A stretch of 64,000 bases of DNA from Mitsuokella jalaludinii DSM 13811. GTDB taxonomy: Bacteria > Bacillota > Negativicutes > Selenomonadales > Selenomonadaceae. Position numbers and translations under genes: made by a program. Below, in pieces: positions 6,343 to 15,390 of the stretch (position 1 is its first letter; each line of letters opens with the position of its first letter). The notes under the pieces are model-generated. The model was not told the DNA's origin and did no database searches. It was given only the letters and a program-made list of their open reading frames with translations. The DNA lies in contig NZ_JNKR01000012.1 of assembly GCF_000702905.1 (NCBI RefSeq), positions 1-64,000 on the forward strand, read 5' to 3'.

Positions 6343-8265
6343 TCAGTCGATGGTGGAGCTGACTTTGGGTGTGGTCGTCTTGAGGTAGTGGAGGAAGTCG
6401 TCGAGGGGTAGGGGCTTTGCGAAGTAGAAGCCCTGGAGGATACGGCAGCCAAGGCTGGTGAGGGTGTCGGCCATCTGCTTGTTCTCGACGCCTTCGGCGG
6501 TGATCTGGACACCGAAGGACTGGAAGCCGTCGATGATGGCGGGCAGCAGTTTGTTGGTGTGATCGAAGTAGGCGCGGACGAAGGTCATGTCGAGCTTGAC
6601 ATCCTCAAAGGGGAACTTCAGGACGCGCATGAGGTTGGAGTAGCCAGTCCCGAAGTCATCGAGCGAGATCGTGGCGCCCTGCGCCATGAGCATATCGATA
6701 TTCTGATGCAGGCGCGCTTCGTATGAGAGGGCCGACTCTGTGATCTCGAAGCAGAAGGAGCGGAGGGGGATGTGGTGATGCTGTGCGATGCGGCAGATGC
6801 GTTCGGCCATGTGAATATCGCGGCATTGGATCGGCGAGAGGTTGACATTGAGCCGCTTCAGGCCGAGTTCCTGAAGCGGGTGCTCGTTCAGGAACAGGCA
6901 GGTTTTCTCGAAGACCTGCTCGCCGATCTGGGTGATGGTGCCACTGCGCTCTGCTGCTGTGATGAAGAGGTCTGGCCTTATGAGGCCGAGTTCCTCGTCA
7001 TGGATGCGCGCGAGCACCTCAGCGCCGATGATACGCCGCTCCTGCGTGCCGTAGAGCGGCTGCAGGTAAATCTGTACCGCATGGTTCTCAATGGCGCGGT
7101 CGACGGCCTGACGGATTTTTATCTTAAGGCGGGCCTGCTGGAAGAGCGACTGCTCCATGATGACGACATCGTGCTGCTGCTCGGCGCGCTGCAGGGCCAT
7201 GGCTGTGTAGTCGAAGAACTGCTCGACTTCTTCCTGCTGCAGATGGCCGCTGAACATGGCATAGCTGGCCGTCAGATAGAGGTGGGCATGCGTGTCGATC
7301 CAAGGCGCCTGCATGCGCGCTTCAATCTCGTCATGGATCCTGGAAAAGTCGTGCTTCTTCGTCGTGATCAGGAGGAAGCGCCCGGCAGCCGCGTAGATGA
7401 CCTGGCAGTCCGGAAAGGCCGCCTTGAGGTAATGGACGATGGCGCGCAAGCCCTTTGCCATCTGCCGCTCCCCGTAGAGGGCATTGCCCTCGGTATAGTC
7501 GTTGAGGCCGATGGCCACAGCAAAGAAATCACCCCTCTGGTTGATCTCCCGCAGATAGGGCGTGGCCGTCGCATAGTTCAGGGCGCCTGTCTTGCGGTCG
7601 ATGAAGATGTCGGGATTCTGGAAGGCGAAGTACTGGATGAGGATGGCCAGCATGTAGAAGGAGTTCATGACGAGATACGGCGCGGCGTACATGCGCACGA
7701 TATAGCCGATCACAAGCACGGCCCAGGCCCCGATGAGCGAGGCCTTCTCGACCGGATTCCAGGAGAAGCGGCGCAGGCCGATGTACGAGAGGAGCATCAT
7801 GAGCAGCAGGTAGAAGTAGGCGTTGGCGTAGATGATGCGGTAGAGAAGGCCGCTGTGGTAGCCCTGCGCATCGATGGAGAAGACGAGCCCCGTCAGCGGT
7901 GAACTCAGGATCAGGATCGAGGTCAGGATGGCGGGAAGCTCGACAAGCCAGCGCGGGAACCTGGTAAAGCGCCCCCGCTCGTGCACGAGTGCCTCGATGT
8001 ACGAGAAATCGAGAAAGGAACGCCAGATAAAGCCGAGGAAAAAGGCGGCGTTGACCGCATACAGGAGCCCGCTCGAGAAGAGCAGGTGATGAGCGTCCAT
8101 CTCGCTCGACACGATGTCAAAGGCAAGCGTCAGGCCCTCTGCCCCCAGGAGCGCGCGGAAGAAGAAGTTCCGCCGGATGGGGAGGTAAACGCGCCGCAGG
8201 GACAGGATGCAGAGCAGGATGAGAACGATAAAAGAAGCCAGTGCAAATTCATAATGGTAAATCAT
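6343..8265 (-). CDS. Seven-TM c-di-GMP phosphodiesterase (7TM - degenerate GGDEF - EAL)
   Basis: A 640-aa membrane protein. About seven hydrophobic helices occupy residues 1-212, then a degenerate GGDEF domain (~215-360, AAGRF in place of GGDEF) and an EAL domain (~385-630). The EAL catalytic set is present: EVL in place of EAL, NVNLSP, EITESA, DDFGTGYS, VKLDMTF, ITAEGVE and QGFYFAKPL. It should hydrolyse c-di-GMP to pGpG at the inner membrane, with the N-terminal helices as sensor. The start at 8265 has GGGAGATTTCTC before it; the frame upstream to 8448 runs through the promoter. Its own terminator lies at 6248-6285. It is the first of six c-di-GMP loci in the window, all on the minus strand. 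Confidence 0.9.
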   Translation of the reverse strand: MIYHYEFALASFIVLILLCILSLRRVYLPIRRNFFFRALLGAEGLTLAFDIVSSEMDAHHLLFSSGLLYAVNAAFFLGFIWRSFLDFSYIEALVHERGRFTRFPRWLVELPAILTSILILSSPLTGLVFSIDAQGYHSGLLYRIIYANAYFYLLLMMLLSYIGLRRFSWNPVEKASLIGAWAVLVIGYIVRMYAAPYLVMNSFYMLAILIQYFAFQNPDIFIDRKTGALNYATATPYLREINQRGDFFAVAIGLNDYTEGNALYGERQMAKGLRAIVHYLKAAFPDCQVIYAAAGRFLLITTKKHDFSRIHDEIEARMQAPWIDTHAHLYLTASYAMFSGHLQQEEVEQFFDYTAMALQRAEQQHDVVIMEQSLFQQARLKIKIRQAVDRAIENHAVQIYLQPLYGTQERRIIGAEVLARIHDEELGLIRPDLFITAAERSGTITQIGEQVFEKTCLFLNEHPLQELGLKRLNVNLSPIQCRDIHMAERICRIAQHHHIPLRSFCFEITESALSYEARLHQNIDMLMAQGATISLDDFGTGYSNLMRVLKFPFEDVKLDMTFVRAYFDHTNKLLPAIIDGFQSFGVQITAEGVENKQMADTLTSLGCRILQGFYFAKPLPLDDFLHYLKTTTPKVSSTID

Positions 8266-8505
8266 GAGAAATCTCCCAAAAGGTATTAAAAACAAACTGT
8301 TTACCACGATTATAGCATAATCTTGTACGCATCTAAATGCTGTCATATAATTTGCCTGAAATTTCATTGGGGTGAAAACGGGATACATGGGAATGATTTT
8401 GCGTTTCTCTGCAGAATGTGGTACATTGTTGGAAGAACTGATTTTCATGAAGATTTAACGAAGCGGGCCACACCTGGCGACCTGCTGAAAAGGGATGGAG
8501 TGTAT

Positions 8506-9387
8506 ATGGAACGAAAACAATGTTACATGCTCCTCGGAGCATTTTGCCTGATTGCCATACTCGTCATGGGCGCGCTGGGCTGCGTCAGCGGCTCGCCAAT
8601 CGGTGGGCTGGCGGCCAAGAATGTCAAGCCGGTGCCGCTGACACCGATGGAGCAGGCCCAGAAGGACTATGCAAGCGTCACAATCACGTATCAGATTGGG
8701 GATGCAAGCGAAGTCCTCGACAGCGACCGTATCCTCTCGTGGCTCAGGGAGAATGAGGACGGCAGCGTCGCCTTTGATGAGCAACAGGCAAAGGCCTTCG
8801 TCAAGTCGCTTGCCGAGAAGTACGATACGGCCTACACGACGCGCACCTTCCACACGACCTCGGGCCACGACATCCAGATCGCGCAGGGCGACTACGGATG
8901 GCGCATCGACCAGGAGGCCGAGACAGCGCATCTCCTGCAGCTGCTCGCCGCAAAAGAGAGCGCGACCTGCGAGCCAATCTACGCGCAGACAGCCGCCGTG
9001 CACGCCAAGAACGACTGGGGCACGAGCTACGTCGAGGTCAGCCTGACGGATCAGTACCTCTGGCTCTACAAGGACGGCAAGTGCATCCTCGAGAGCTACT
9101 TCGTCTCGGGCAATCCGACCCGCGGCCATGCGACACCGAGAGGTATCTACGGCCTGACCTACAAGACACGCAACGCGACGCTGAGCGGCGAGGGCTACGA
9201 CTCGAAAGTCAAGTACTGGATGCCGTTCAACCGCAACGTCGGCCTGCACGACGCCCCATGGCGCTCGAGCTTCGGCGGCCAGATCTACCGCTCGAACGGC
9301 TCCCACGGCTGCATCAACCTGCCGCCAGCCAACGCCGCCAAGATCTATGAGAATGTCGAAAAGAACACGCCTGTCATCGTCTACTGA
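8506..9387 (+). CDS. L,D-transpeptidase (YkuD) with N-terminal membrane anchor
   Basis: A 293-aa envelope protein. Residues ~8-27 are a hydrophobic anchor ending in GALGC, which may be a non-canonical lipobox. Residues ~50-150 resemble the peptidoglycan-binding-4 type domain often preceding YkuD. Residues ~165-293 are the catalytic YkuD domain with the SHGCIN motif (nucleophilic cysteine) and the preceding HDAPWR segment. It would make 3-3 crosslinks in peptidoglycan or attach proteins to it. The start at 8506 has GGATGGAG upstream. It stands alone and shares a bidirectional terminator with the ROK gene. Confidence 0.9.
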   Translation: MERKQCYMLLGAFCLIAILVMGALGCVSGSPIGGLAAKNVKPVPLTPMEQAQKDYASVTITYQIGDASEVLDSDRILSWLRENEDGSVAFDEQQAKAFVKSLAEKYDTAYTTRTFHTTSGHDIQIAQGDYGWRIDQEAETAHLLQLLAAKESATCEPIYAQTAAVHAKNDWGTSYVEVSLTDQYLWLYKDGKCILESYFVSGNPTRGHATPRGIYGLTYKTRNATLSGEGYDSKVKYWMPFNRNVGLHDAPWRSSFGGQIYRSNGSHGCINLPPANAAKIYENVEKNTPVIVY

Positions 9388-9409
9388 GCGACGGCCCCTG
9401 CTCATACAG

Positions 9410-9453
9410 AAGACCGCTGCAAAAGCCTCCAAGCTTTTGCAGCGGTCTTTTTT
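9410..9453. terminator. Bidirectional terminator between the transpeptidase and ROK genes
   Basis: A 17-bp stem (AAGACCGCTGCAAAAGC and complement) with a 6-base loop is followed by TTTTTT on the plus strand. Confidence 0.85.
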
Positions 9454-9470
9454 GCTGCGCCTTGCGCATA

Positions 9471-10601
9471 TCAGATTTTCTCGAGGAACGCCTGCACGTA
9501 AGGCAGTGCTGCGCCGATGGTGATGTTGTGCTTCGGCATGCGGCTGACCTCCAGGAAATCGTGCGCCTCAGAGAACGGCGTCTGCTCGGCAATCTCCTGA
9601 TAGAGGTAGTCGATGTCGGCCTGCTGCAGGTAGGGCGCGAGATAGCCGCCGAGGATGAAGGTCTTATCGTAGATGAGGTGAAGCATGTTGATGGCCCGCG
9701 CCAGGTTCTTGAGGTACGTAATCCAGATTTCCTGTGCCCGCCGGTCCGCAGCGCGCACCTTCTCGAAGAATGCATCGAGATCTTCCAGGTCCCATTGGAG
9801 TGTGCGCAGCGAGCAGAGCGTCTCGAGACAGCCTCGCTTGCCGCAGTAGCAGCGCGCGCCATCTGGATCCATCTGAATGTGCTCAATCGTGGCGCTGTGG
9901 CCGTGACGGCCTGTGATGATCTTGCGGTCCAGGATCAGCGCAGCAGCGAGGTGGCGGCTCAGCGAGAGGTAGAAGGCATCGTCCAGTCCGGGTGCGGCCC
10001 ACAGCTCTGCAATCGCAGCGCTGTCGGCATCGTGGGCAAAGCGGCAGGGATACGGCAGGTATTGCTGAACGGCAGAGACATGCAGCCCTGTGCAGTCGAG
10101 GATCTTCCCGTAGATGACGCGCTGGCCGTCCGACGAAATCAGGCCTTGCATGGCAAAGCCGACGCCGAGGACTTGCTCGTCGCAGAACTGGCAGTCGTCC
10201 TTGAATTGCAGGATGCGGGCACAGACCGCCTTAAAGTAAGCATCCGTCGGCTGGAAGTCGATGGCAAAGACCGTGCGGTCAATCTTCCGGCCGTAGAGGT
10301 CGATGGCGATGATCTTGATCAGGTGACTCAGGAGCTCCACGCCGATGCTGACGCGATACTGCGGCTGGATAGCGTAGGCACTAGGCTTGCGCCCGACGAC
10401 TTCGCTCTCGATCTGCCCCGCTTCGCGGATGAGCCCTTCCTCCTTCAGGGCATTGAGATTCGTCGTGATGGTCGGACGGCTCAGATGCAGGTCATAGGCG
10501 ATATCCTGCTGTGCGACGCTTTCCTTTTGATAGATGTATTGATAAATCCGCTGGCGGTTCGTCTGGCGGATTTCAGATGGTGTGATGCTCTTCTTCATCA
10601 T
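9471..10601 (-). CDS. ROK-family transcriptional regulator (XylR/NagC type)
   Basis: A 376-aa repressor. The N-terminal winged helix-turn-helix (residues ~8-70) contains SVAQQDIAYDLHLSRPTITTN. The ROK sugar-binding body follows and carries the zinc motif CYCGKRGCLE. It is divergent from the polyol operon starting at 10829, and near-identical inverted repeats lie in front of its own gene (10611-10622) and of the operon (10792-10803), so it most likely controls both and is released by the operon's sugar or sugar phosphate. The start codon has AGAGAGGATC before it. Confidence 0.88.
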   Translation of the reverse strand: MMKKSITPSEIRQTNRQRIYQYIYQKESVAQQDIAYDLHLSRPTITTNLNALKEEGLIREAGQIESEVVGRKPSAYAIQPQYRVSIGVELLSHLIKIIAIDLYGRKIDRTVFAIDFQPTDAYFKAVCARILQFKDDCQFCDEQVLGVGFAMQGLISSDGQRVIYGKILDCTGLHVSAVQQYLPYPCRFAHDADSAAIAELWAAPGLDDAFYLSLSRHLAAALILDRKIITGRHGHSATIEHIQMDPDGARCYCGKRGCLETLCSLRTLQWDLEDLDAFFEKVRAADRRAQEIWITYLKNLARAINMLHLIYDKTFILGGYLAPYLQQADIDYLYQEIAEQTPFSEAHDFLEVSRMPKHNITIGAALPYVQAFLEKI

Positions 10602-10610
10602 GATCCTCTC

Positions 10611-10622
10611 TTTTTACAAAAT
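10611..10622. promoter_or_regulatory. Candidate ROK operator, copy 1
   Basis: TTTTTACAAAAT lies 10 bases upstream of the ROK start codon and overlaps its leader. It differs by one base from copy 2. Confidence 0.45.
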
Positions 10623-10742
10623 GACTTTTAAAAATGCTGTCATCATTATAGCACACAGCGAAAAAGAACGCCATATCACGGGGTACCTGCCAGATCGACA
10701 GGGATTTGCCCCGTGTTTTTTATGTTTTTTTCGATTTTCCTC

Positions 10743-10771
10743 TTGACAATCGGACGGCATGCGATTATTAT
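10743..10771 (+). promoter_or_regulatory. Promoter of the polyol operon
   Basis: TTGACA and TATTAT are spaced by 17 bases; the predicted start lies just upstream of the second ROK operator. Confidence 0.7.
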
Positions 10772-10791
10772 ATAAACAGATTTGAAAAATG

Positions 10792-10803
10792 ATTTTACAA
10801 AAT
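10792..10803. promoter_or_regulatory. Candidate ROK operator, copy 2
   Basis: ATTTTACAAAAT is an inverted repeat with a 2-base centre. It lies between the operon promoter and the SDR ribosome site, a position that allows repression. Confidence 0.5.
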
Positions 10804-10828
10804 AGATAAACAGAAAGGAAGTCTTATC

Positions 10829-11605
10829 ATGGGTATCCTTGAAAAAATGGCACTGACTGGCAAAAAAGGTTTCGTCACGGGCGCAGCTCGCGGCATCGGC
10901 AAGTGCACAGCTACGGCATTCGCTGAGGCTGGCGCAGATGTCGCGATCGTCGACCTCGACATCGAGACGGCCAAGAAGACGGCTGCTGAGCTTGCCGAAA
11001 AGACGGGCCGCAAGGTCATCGCGATCCAGACCGACTGCACCAACAAGGAACAGGTCGACGCTATGGTCGAGGAAGTCGTCGCCAAGCTCGGCGGACTCGA
11101 CTTCTGCCACAACAACGCAGGCATCTGCATCAATGCTCCGGCAGAGGAAATGACGTATGAGCAGTGGCTGAAGGTCATCAACATCAACCTCAACGGCATC
11201 TTCCTGACGGACATCGCCGCAGGCAAGTACATGCTCGCACATGGCGGCGGCTCCATCATCAACACGGCTTCTATGTCGGCGCACATCGTCAATGTGCCGC
11301 AGCCACAGTGTGCCTACAACGCCTCGAAAGCTGGCGTCATCCAGCTCACGAAGTCTCTGGCGATTGAATGGGCCAAGAAGGGCGTCCGCGTCAACTGCAT
11401 CAGCCCGGGCTACATGGCAACGGAGCTCACGATGAACTCCCCGACGCTGATCCCGCTGATCGAGAAGTGGAATGCGATGGCTCCGATGGGACGCATGGGC
11501 AAGCCGGAAGAACTCGAATCCATCTGCGTTTACCTGGCCGGTGACACGAGCACCTTCACGACGGGCACAGATGTCATCGTCGATGGCGCGTTCACCTGCT
11601 TCTGA
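10829..11605 (+). CDS. SDR-family oxidoreductase (probable polyol/ketose dehydrogenase)
   Basis: A 258-aa classical short-chain dehydrogenase. TGAARGIGKCTA is the cofactor glycine motif, VDLD follows strand 2 (an aspartate there favours NAD over NADP), NNAG is present, the catalytic serine lies in INTASMSA and the Tyr/Lys pair in YNASKAG. In this position, first in an operon with an FGGY kinase and a GPH symporter, it most likely oxidises an imported polyol to a ketose (or reduces the ketose) before phosphorylation. The exact substrate cannot be read from sequence. The start codon is preceded by AGAAAGGAAG. Confidence 0.85.
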   Translation: MGILEKMALTGKKGFVTGAARGIGKCTATAFAEAGADVAIVDLDIETAKKTAAELAEKTGRKVIAIQTDCTNKEQVDAMVEEVVAKLGGLDFCHNNAGICINAPAEEMTYEQWLKVININLNGIFLTDIAAGKYMLAHGGGSIINTASMSAHIVNVPQPQCAYNASKAGVIQLTKSLAIEWAKKGVRVNCISPGYMATELTMNSPTLIPLIEKWNAMAPMGRMGKPEELESICVYLAGDTSTFTTGTDVIVDGAFTCF

Positions 11606-11625
11606 TCGAATCCAGCAAAATAGCG

Positions 11626-11651
11626 ATGGGCCAGCAGAGACTGCTGGCCCG
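11626..11651 (+). other. Intergenic hairpin in the polyol operon
   Basis: GGGCCAGCAG/CTGCTGGCCC form a 10-bp GC-rich stem without a T-run between the SDR and kinase genes. It could stabilise the upstream message or reduce read-through. Confidence 0.5.
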
Positions 11652-11674
11652 TTGTATAGAAAGAGAGGAAAATC

Positions 11675-13267
11675 ATGACTGCGAAAGAGGCTCTGATTCA
11701 GGGAAAGACAGCCTTGGGCATCGAATTCGGATCCACGCGCGTCAAGGCTGTACTGATTGATTTATCGGGAACGGTACTGGCAGTCGGCATCTACGATTGG
11801 GAAAATTCCTTTGAGCATGGAATCTGGACCTTCCCCCTCGATTCCATATACAAGGGACTGCGCAGCTCGTACCGTGCCTTGAAGCAATCCGTCAAGGATC
11901 AGTATGGGGTGACGCTCACGACCATCGGCTCCATCGGCATCAGCGCGATGATGCACGGATACATGGCGTTTGACCGCCAGGGGACACTGCTTGCACCCTT
12001 CCAGACGTGGCGCAATACGAATACGCAAGAAGCAGCGGACCGGCTGACGGAACGCTTCCAGTTCAACATCCCACTCCGCTGGACGGTCGCACACCTCTAT
12101 CAGCGCATCCTGGATGGAGAAGCGCACGTAAAGCACCTGGATTACGTCTCGACGCTGGCCGGATTCATCCACTGGCAGCTGACAGGCCAGAAAGTCATTG
12201 GCGTCGGCGATGCGGCGGGGATGTTCCCGATCGATCCGGCGACGAATGATTACGATGAATCGATGGTATCGTCCTTCCAGGCGCTCTTACAGCCGTATGG
12301 GTTCTCATGGGAAATGCGGGACGTATTCCCGAAGGTATTGGTCGCTGGCGAGGATGCCGGTTCCCTGACGAAACGCGGCTGCCTCCTTTTGGATGAGGAC
12401 GGCGATCTTCTGCCCGGCATCCCGTTCTGCCCGCCGGAAGGCGACGCGGGAACCGGCATGACGGCAACTAATGCCGTGGCGCCGCGCACGGGAAACGTGT
12501 CGGCCGGAACGAGCACCTTCGCCATGATTGTCCTGGAGCATCCGCTGCAGAAGCTGCACCGCGAGATCGACATGGTCGCGACGCCGACCGGTGCCCCCTG
12601 CGCCATGTCACATGCCAACAACGGCACGACAGACCTCAATGCCTGGGTGCATCTCTTCGGCGAATTTGCCGCGCTCATGGGCCATCCTGCCAGCATGGAT
12701 ACGTTATTCACAAAGCTCTACACGAATGCCATGCAAGGCGATCCGGACTGCGGCGGCCTGCTCCCCTACGGCTATTACTCGGGTGAGAATATCACCATGA
12801 TCAATGAAGGGCGCCCCATTTTCCTTCGGACGACGAAGAGCCGCTTCACCCTCGCCAATCTCATGCGGGCACATCTCTATACGTCATTGGGGGCCGTCAA
12901 GATTGGCCTGGACATCCTGCGCGATGAAGGCGTCGAGATGGACCGCATCATGGGCCATGGCGGGTTCTTCAAGACGAAAGGCGTCGGTCAGCGCTGCCTC
13001 TCGGCCGCCTGTGGCGCTCCCGTGACGGTCATGAATACGGCGAGCGAAGGCGGCGCCTGGGGCATTGCGCTCCTGGCTGCTTATCGGATTGACCGGCAGC
13101 CGGGCGAGACGCTCGACATGTATCTGGATCAGCGCATCTTCGCGCATCTCGGCGGTGTGACGCTGTCGGCAACCGAAGCGGAAACGCAGGGGTTCGAAGT
13201 CTTCATGCGTCATTATCGGGCCGGGCTCTCTGTCGAAAAAGCCGCCATCGATGCGTTAGATTGGTGA
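11675..13267 (+). CDS. FGGY-family carbohydrate kinase (xylulokinase-like)
   Basis: A 530-aa sugar kinase. The N-terminal phosphate-binding motif is LGIEFGSTRVKAVLID, the second ATPase motif region is DAGTGMTATNAVAPRTGNVS, and the C-terminal adenosine region contains IMGHGGFFKTKGVGQR. It would phosphorylate a ketose delivered by the SDR enzyme, feeding the pentose phosphate pathway. It is slightly longer than typical xylulokinase and belongs to the branch with the MSHANNGTTDLNAW segment. It has AGAGAGGAAAATC before the ATG and is followed 13 bases later by the symporter. Confidence 0.85.
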   Translation: MTAKEALIQGKTALGIEFGSTRVKAVLIDLSGTVLAVGIYDWENSFEHGIWTFPLDSIYKGLRSSYRALKQSVKDQYGVTLTTIGSIGISAMMHGYMAFDRQGTLLAPFQTWRNTNTQEAADRLTERFQFNIPLRWTVAHLYQRILDGEAHVKHLDYVSTLAGFIHWQLTGQKVIGVGDAAGMFPIDPATNDYDESMVSSFQALLQPYGFSWEMRDVFPKVLVAGEDAGSLTKRGCLLLDEDGDLLPGIPFCPPEGDAGTGMTATNAVAPRTGNVSAGTSTFAMIVLEHPLQKLHREIDMVATPTGAPCAMSHANNGTTDLNAWVHLFGEFAALMGHPASMDTLFTKLYTNAMQGDPDCGGLLPYGYYSGENITMINEGRPIFLRTTKSRFTLANLMRAHLYTSLGAVKIGLDILRDEGVEMDRIMGHGGFFKTKGVGQRCLSAACGAPVTVMNTASEGGAWGIALLAAYRIDRQPGETLDMYLDQRIFAHLGGVTLSATEAETQGFEVFMRHYRAGLSVEKAAIDALDW

Positions 13268-13280
13268 GGAGGGATTCTTG

Positions 13281-14672
13281 ATGAGTAAATGGCGTGTTCG
13301 CATCGGATACGGCATGGGCGACCTTGGCTGTAATCTGGTGTTCAGTACGATGGCATCGTATCTGATGGTATTCTACACGGATGTATTCGGCATCGCCGCA
13401 GCAGCTGCTGGCACGATGATGCTGGTGACCAAGTTCATCGATGCGATGACCGATACCATGATGGGCATCATTGTCGATCACACCCACACGCGCTGGGGGC
13501 AGGGGCGCCCGTACTTCCTGATTGGCGCCGTCCCCTTTGCAGTCTTCACGTTCCTGACGTTCTATATCCCCGACTTCGATGCGACGGGCAAGCTGATCTG
13601 GGCCTATGTCACCTACTGCCTGCTCTGCACCGCGTACACGGTCGTGAACATCCCGCTGAACACGATTGTCCCGCGCCTGACCTCGGATATCCATGAACGC
13701 GATATTCTGGTATCGACCCGCATGATCTGTGCGATGATCGGCACGGCCATCGTCATGTCCATCACCGCGCCGCTCGTCGACTTCTTTGGTGCAGGCGATG
13801 AAGCGCAGGGCTATCTCGTCACGATGACGCTCTACGGCATCGTTGCGATGCTTATCTTCTTCTTCACGTTCTCGAGTACGAAAGAAGTCGTTCCCCCGAC
13901 GGTCAGCAACGAGCACATGAGCCTCAAGGACAGCTTCAAGGGGCTGACGGGACAGGCATGGATCCTGTTTTTCCTGAACCTGTTCTACTTTTCCCTCTAC
14001 GTGGTCCGCAATACGACGGTCATCTATTACTTCAAGTACAACCTGGACCGCTCGGACTTACTGGCGCTTGTCGGTCTGCTCGGAATCCTGTCAGGTCTTC
14101 CTATGCTCCTGGCCTTGCCGACACTTGAGAAACATTTCAAGAAACGCAGCCTGATGTTCTTCAGTGTCGCGCTCTATGTAGCAGGCGACTTACTGATCTA
14201 CTTCGGCCAGTCCTCGATCTTCTGCCTACTGGCCGGTCTCGTCATCACGGGCCTCGGCATCTACGGCATCTTCGGCGTCACCTTCGCGATGCAGCCGGAT
14301 GTCATCGATTACTCGGAGTACAAGAAGAACCGCAGCGTTGCGGGCCTGATTGCAGCCTTCCAGGGCTTCTTCGTCAAAGGCGGCATGGGCCTGACGAGCT
14401 TTGTCGTCGGCCTGTTCCTGAACATGGGTGGATACGTCCCGAACGCCGTACAGACTGCCTCAGCACTTTCCGCCATCGAAGACTGCTTCATCTGGATCCC
14501 GATCCTGCTCTGCGCCATCATCGCGGCCCTTATCTACTTCTACAAGCTGGACAATATCCGCACCGATATGACGGCAGAACTCGATCTGCGCCGCCAGATC
14601 CTGGCAGGACAGCACGAGATGCCCGACATCGTGCAGGCCATCCCGCAGTATGATCCCAAAGCCAAGCAGTGA
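13281..14672 (+). CDS. GPH-family sugar:cation symporter (MFS superfamily)
   Basis: A 463-aa membrane protein of about 12 helices. The GPH signature is clear near the N-terminus (GYGMGDLGCNLVF, YTDVFGI, FIDAMTDTMMG, DHTHTRWGQGRPY), as in MelB and XynB. It should import the sugar or polyol used by the operon with Na+ or H+. The ATG at 13281 is preferred over the TTG just before it because GAGGAGGG then has normal spacing. Confidence 0.88.
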   Translation: MSKWRVRIGYGMGDLGCNLVFSTMASYLMVFYTDVFGIAAAAAGTMMLVTKFIDAMTDTMMGIIVDHTHTRWGQGRPYFLIGAVPFAVFTFLTFYIPDFDATGKLIWAYVTYCLLCTAYTVVNIPLNTIVPRLTSDIHERDILVSTRMICAMIGTAIVMSITAPLVDFFGAGDEAQGYLVTMTLYGIVAMLIFFFTFSSTKEVVPPTVSNEHMSLKDSFKGLTGQAWILFFLNLFYFSLYVVRNTTVIYYFKYNLDRSDLLALVGLLGILSGLPMLLALPTLEKHFKKRSLMFFSVALYVAGDLLIYFGQSSIFCLLAGLVITGLGIYGIFGVTFAMQPDVIDYSEYKKNRSVAGLIAAFQGFFVKGGMGLTSFVVGLFLNMGGYVPNAVQTASALSAIEDCFIWIPILLCAIIAALIYFYKLDNIRTDMTAELDLRRQILAGQHEMPDIVQAIPQYDPKAKQ

Positions 14673-14689
14673 GAAGAGGAGGATTTGCT

Positions 14690-15310
14690 ATGGCAAAGAC
14701 ACTGATTACGATTTCCAGGCAATTTGGCAGCGGTGGACGAGAAATCGCCGAGATCCTGACCAAGAAGCTGCACTGCCACCATTTCAACAGCAAGATCGTC
14801 GAGATGGCTGCAGAGAATCTGCACAACGGTGTGGATATCGAAGAGGCAATCGCGCGCTCATACCACACGCCGGAAGAAGCCCAAGGCAATCTCGATAAGT
14901 ACGAAGGCTTTGAGCGGATGGTGGAGAACAACCGCATGTATGTGGAACAGGCGAAAGTCATCCTCAATGTGGCAGACCGTCCGGAGAGTGCCATCTTTCT
15001 CGGCCGCTGCGCCGATTACATCCTGCGCAACCGGCCGGACGTGTTCTCCTTCTTCATCTATGCCGACGATGATTTCCGCATCGCACGCGGAAAAACGAAA
15101 TACCACGGCATGAGCCTGAAGGAGCTGAATCACGAAGAGAACCGCCGCAAGCAGTATTATGAGTTCTACACCGGGCAGCGCTGGGGCGAGCCGACGAACT
15201 ACGACATGATGATCAACACGAGCAATATTTCCCTGGAAACGGCCGCGAATACGATTCTTGCGTATATCCAATGCTGCCAGAATGAAGGACGACCGCTCTC
15301 TTTCAGATAA
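14690..15310 (+). CDS. Cytidylate-kinase-like family protein
   Basis: A 206-aa P-loop protein of the cytidylate kinase-like family. It starts AKTLITISRQFGSGGREIAE, where SGGREIA replaces a classic Walker A, and has FLGRCADYILRNRPDVFSFFIYA and the INTSNISLETAANTIL ending of the family. Members occur widely in Firmicutes next to sugar and transport genes, and their substrate is not established. It is the last gene of the polyol operon, 17 bases after the symporter, with GAAGAGGAGG as ribosome site. Confidence 0.82.
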   Translation: MAKTLITISRQFGSGGREIAEILTKKLHCHHFNSKIVEMAAENLHNGVDIEEAIARSYHTPEEAQGNLDKYEGFERMVENNRMYVEQAKVILNVADRPESAIFLGRCADYILRNRPDVFSFFIYADDDFRIARGKTKYHGMSLKELNHEENRRKQYYEFYTGQRWGEPTNYDMMINTSNISLETAANTILAYIQCCQNEGRPLSFR

Positions 15311-15353
15311 CGATTGCAGAAAGCAGGGCTGGACTACTTCGAACACCCGCAAA

Positions 15354-15390
15354 CAAAAAAATCGAGGAACACATTGTTCCTCGATTTTTT
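15354..15390. terminator. Bidirectional terminator
   Basis: ATCGAGGAACA / TGTTCCTCGAT with a 3-base loop and A/T runs on both sides ends both the polyol operon and the minus-strand EAL/GGDEF fragment. Confidence 0.88.
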
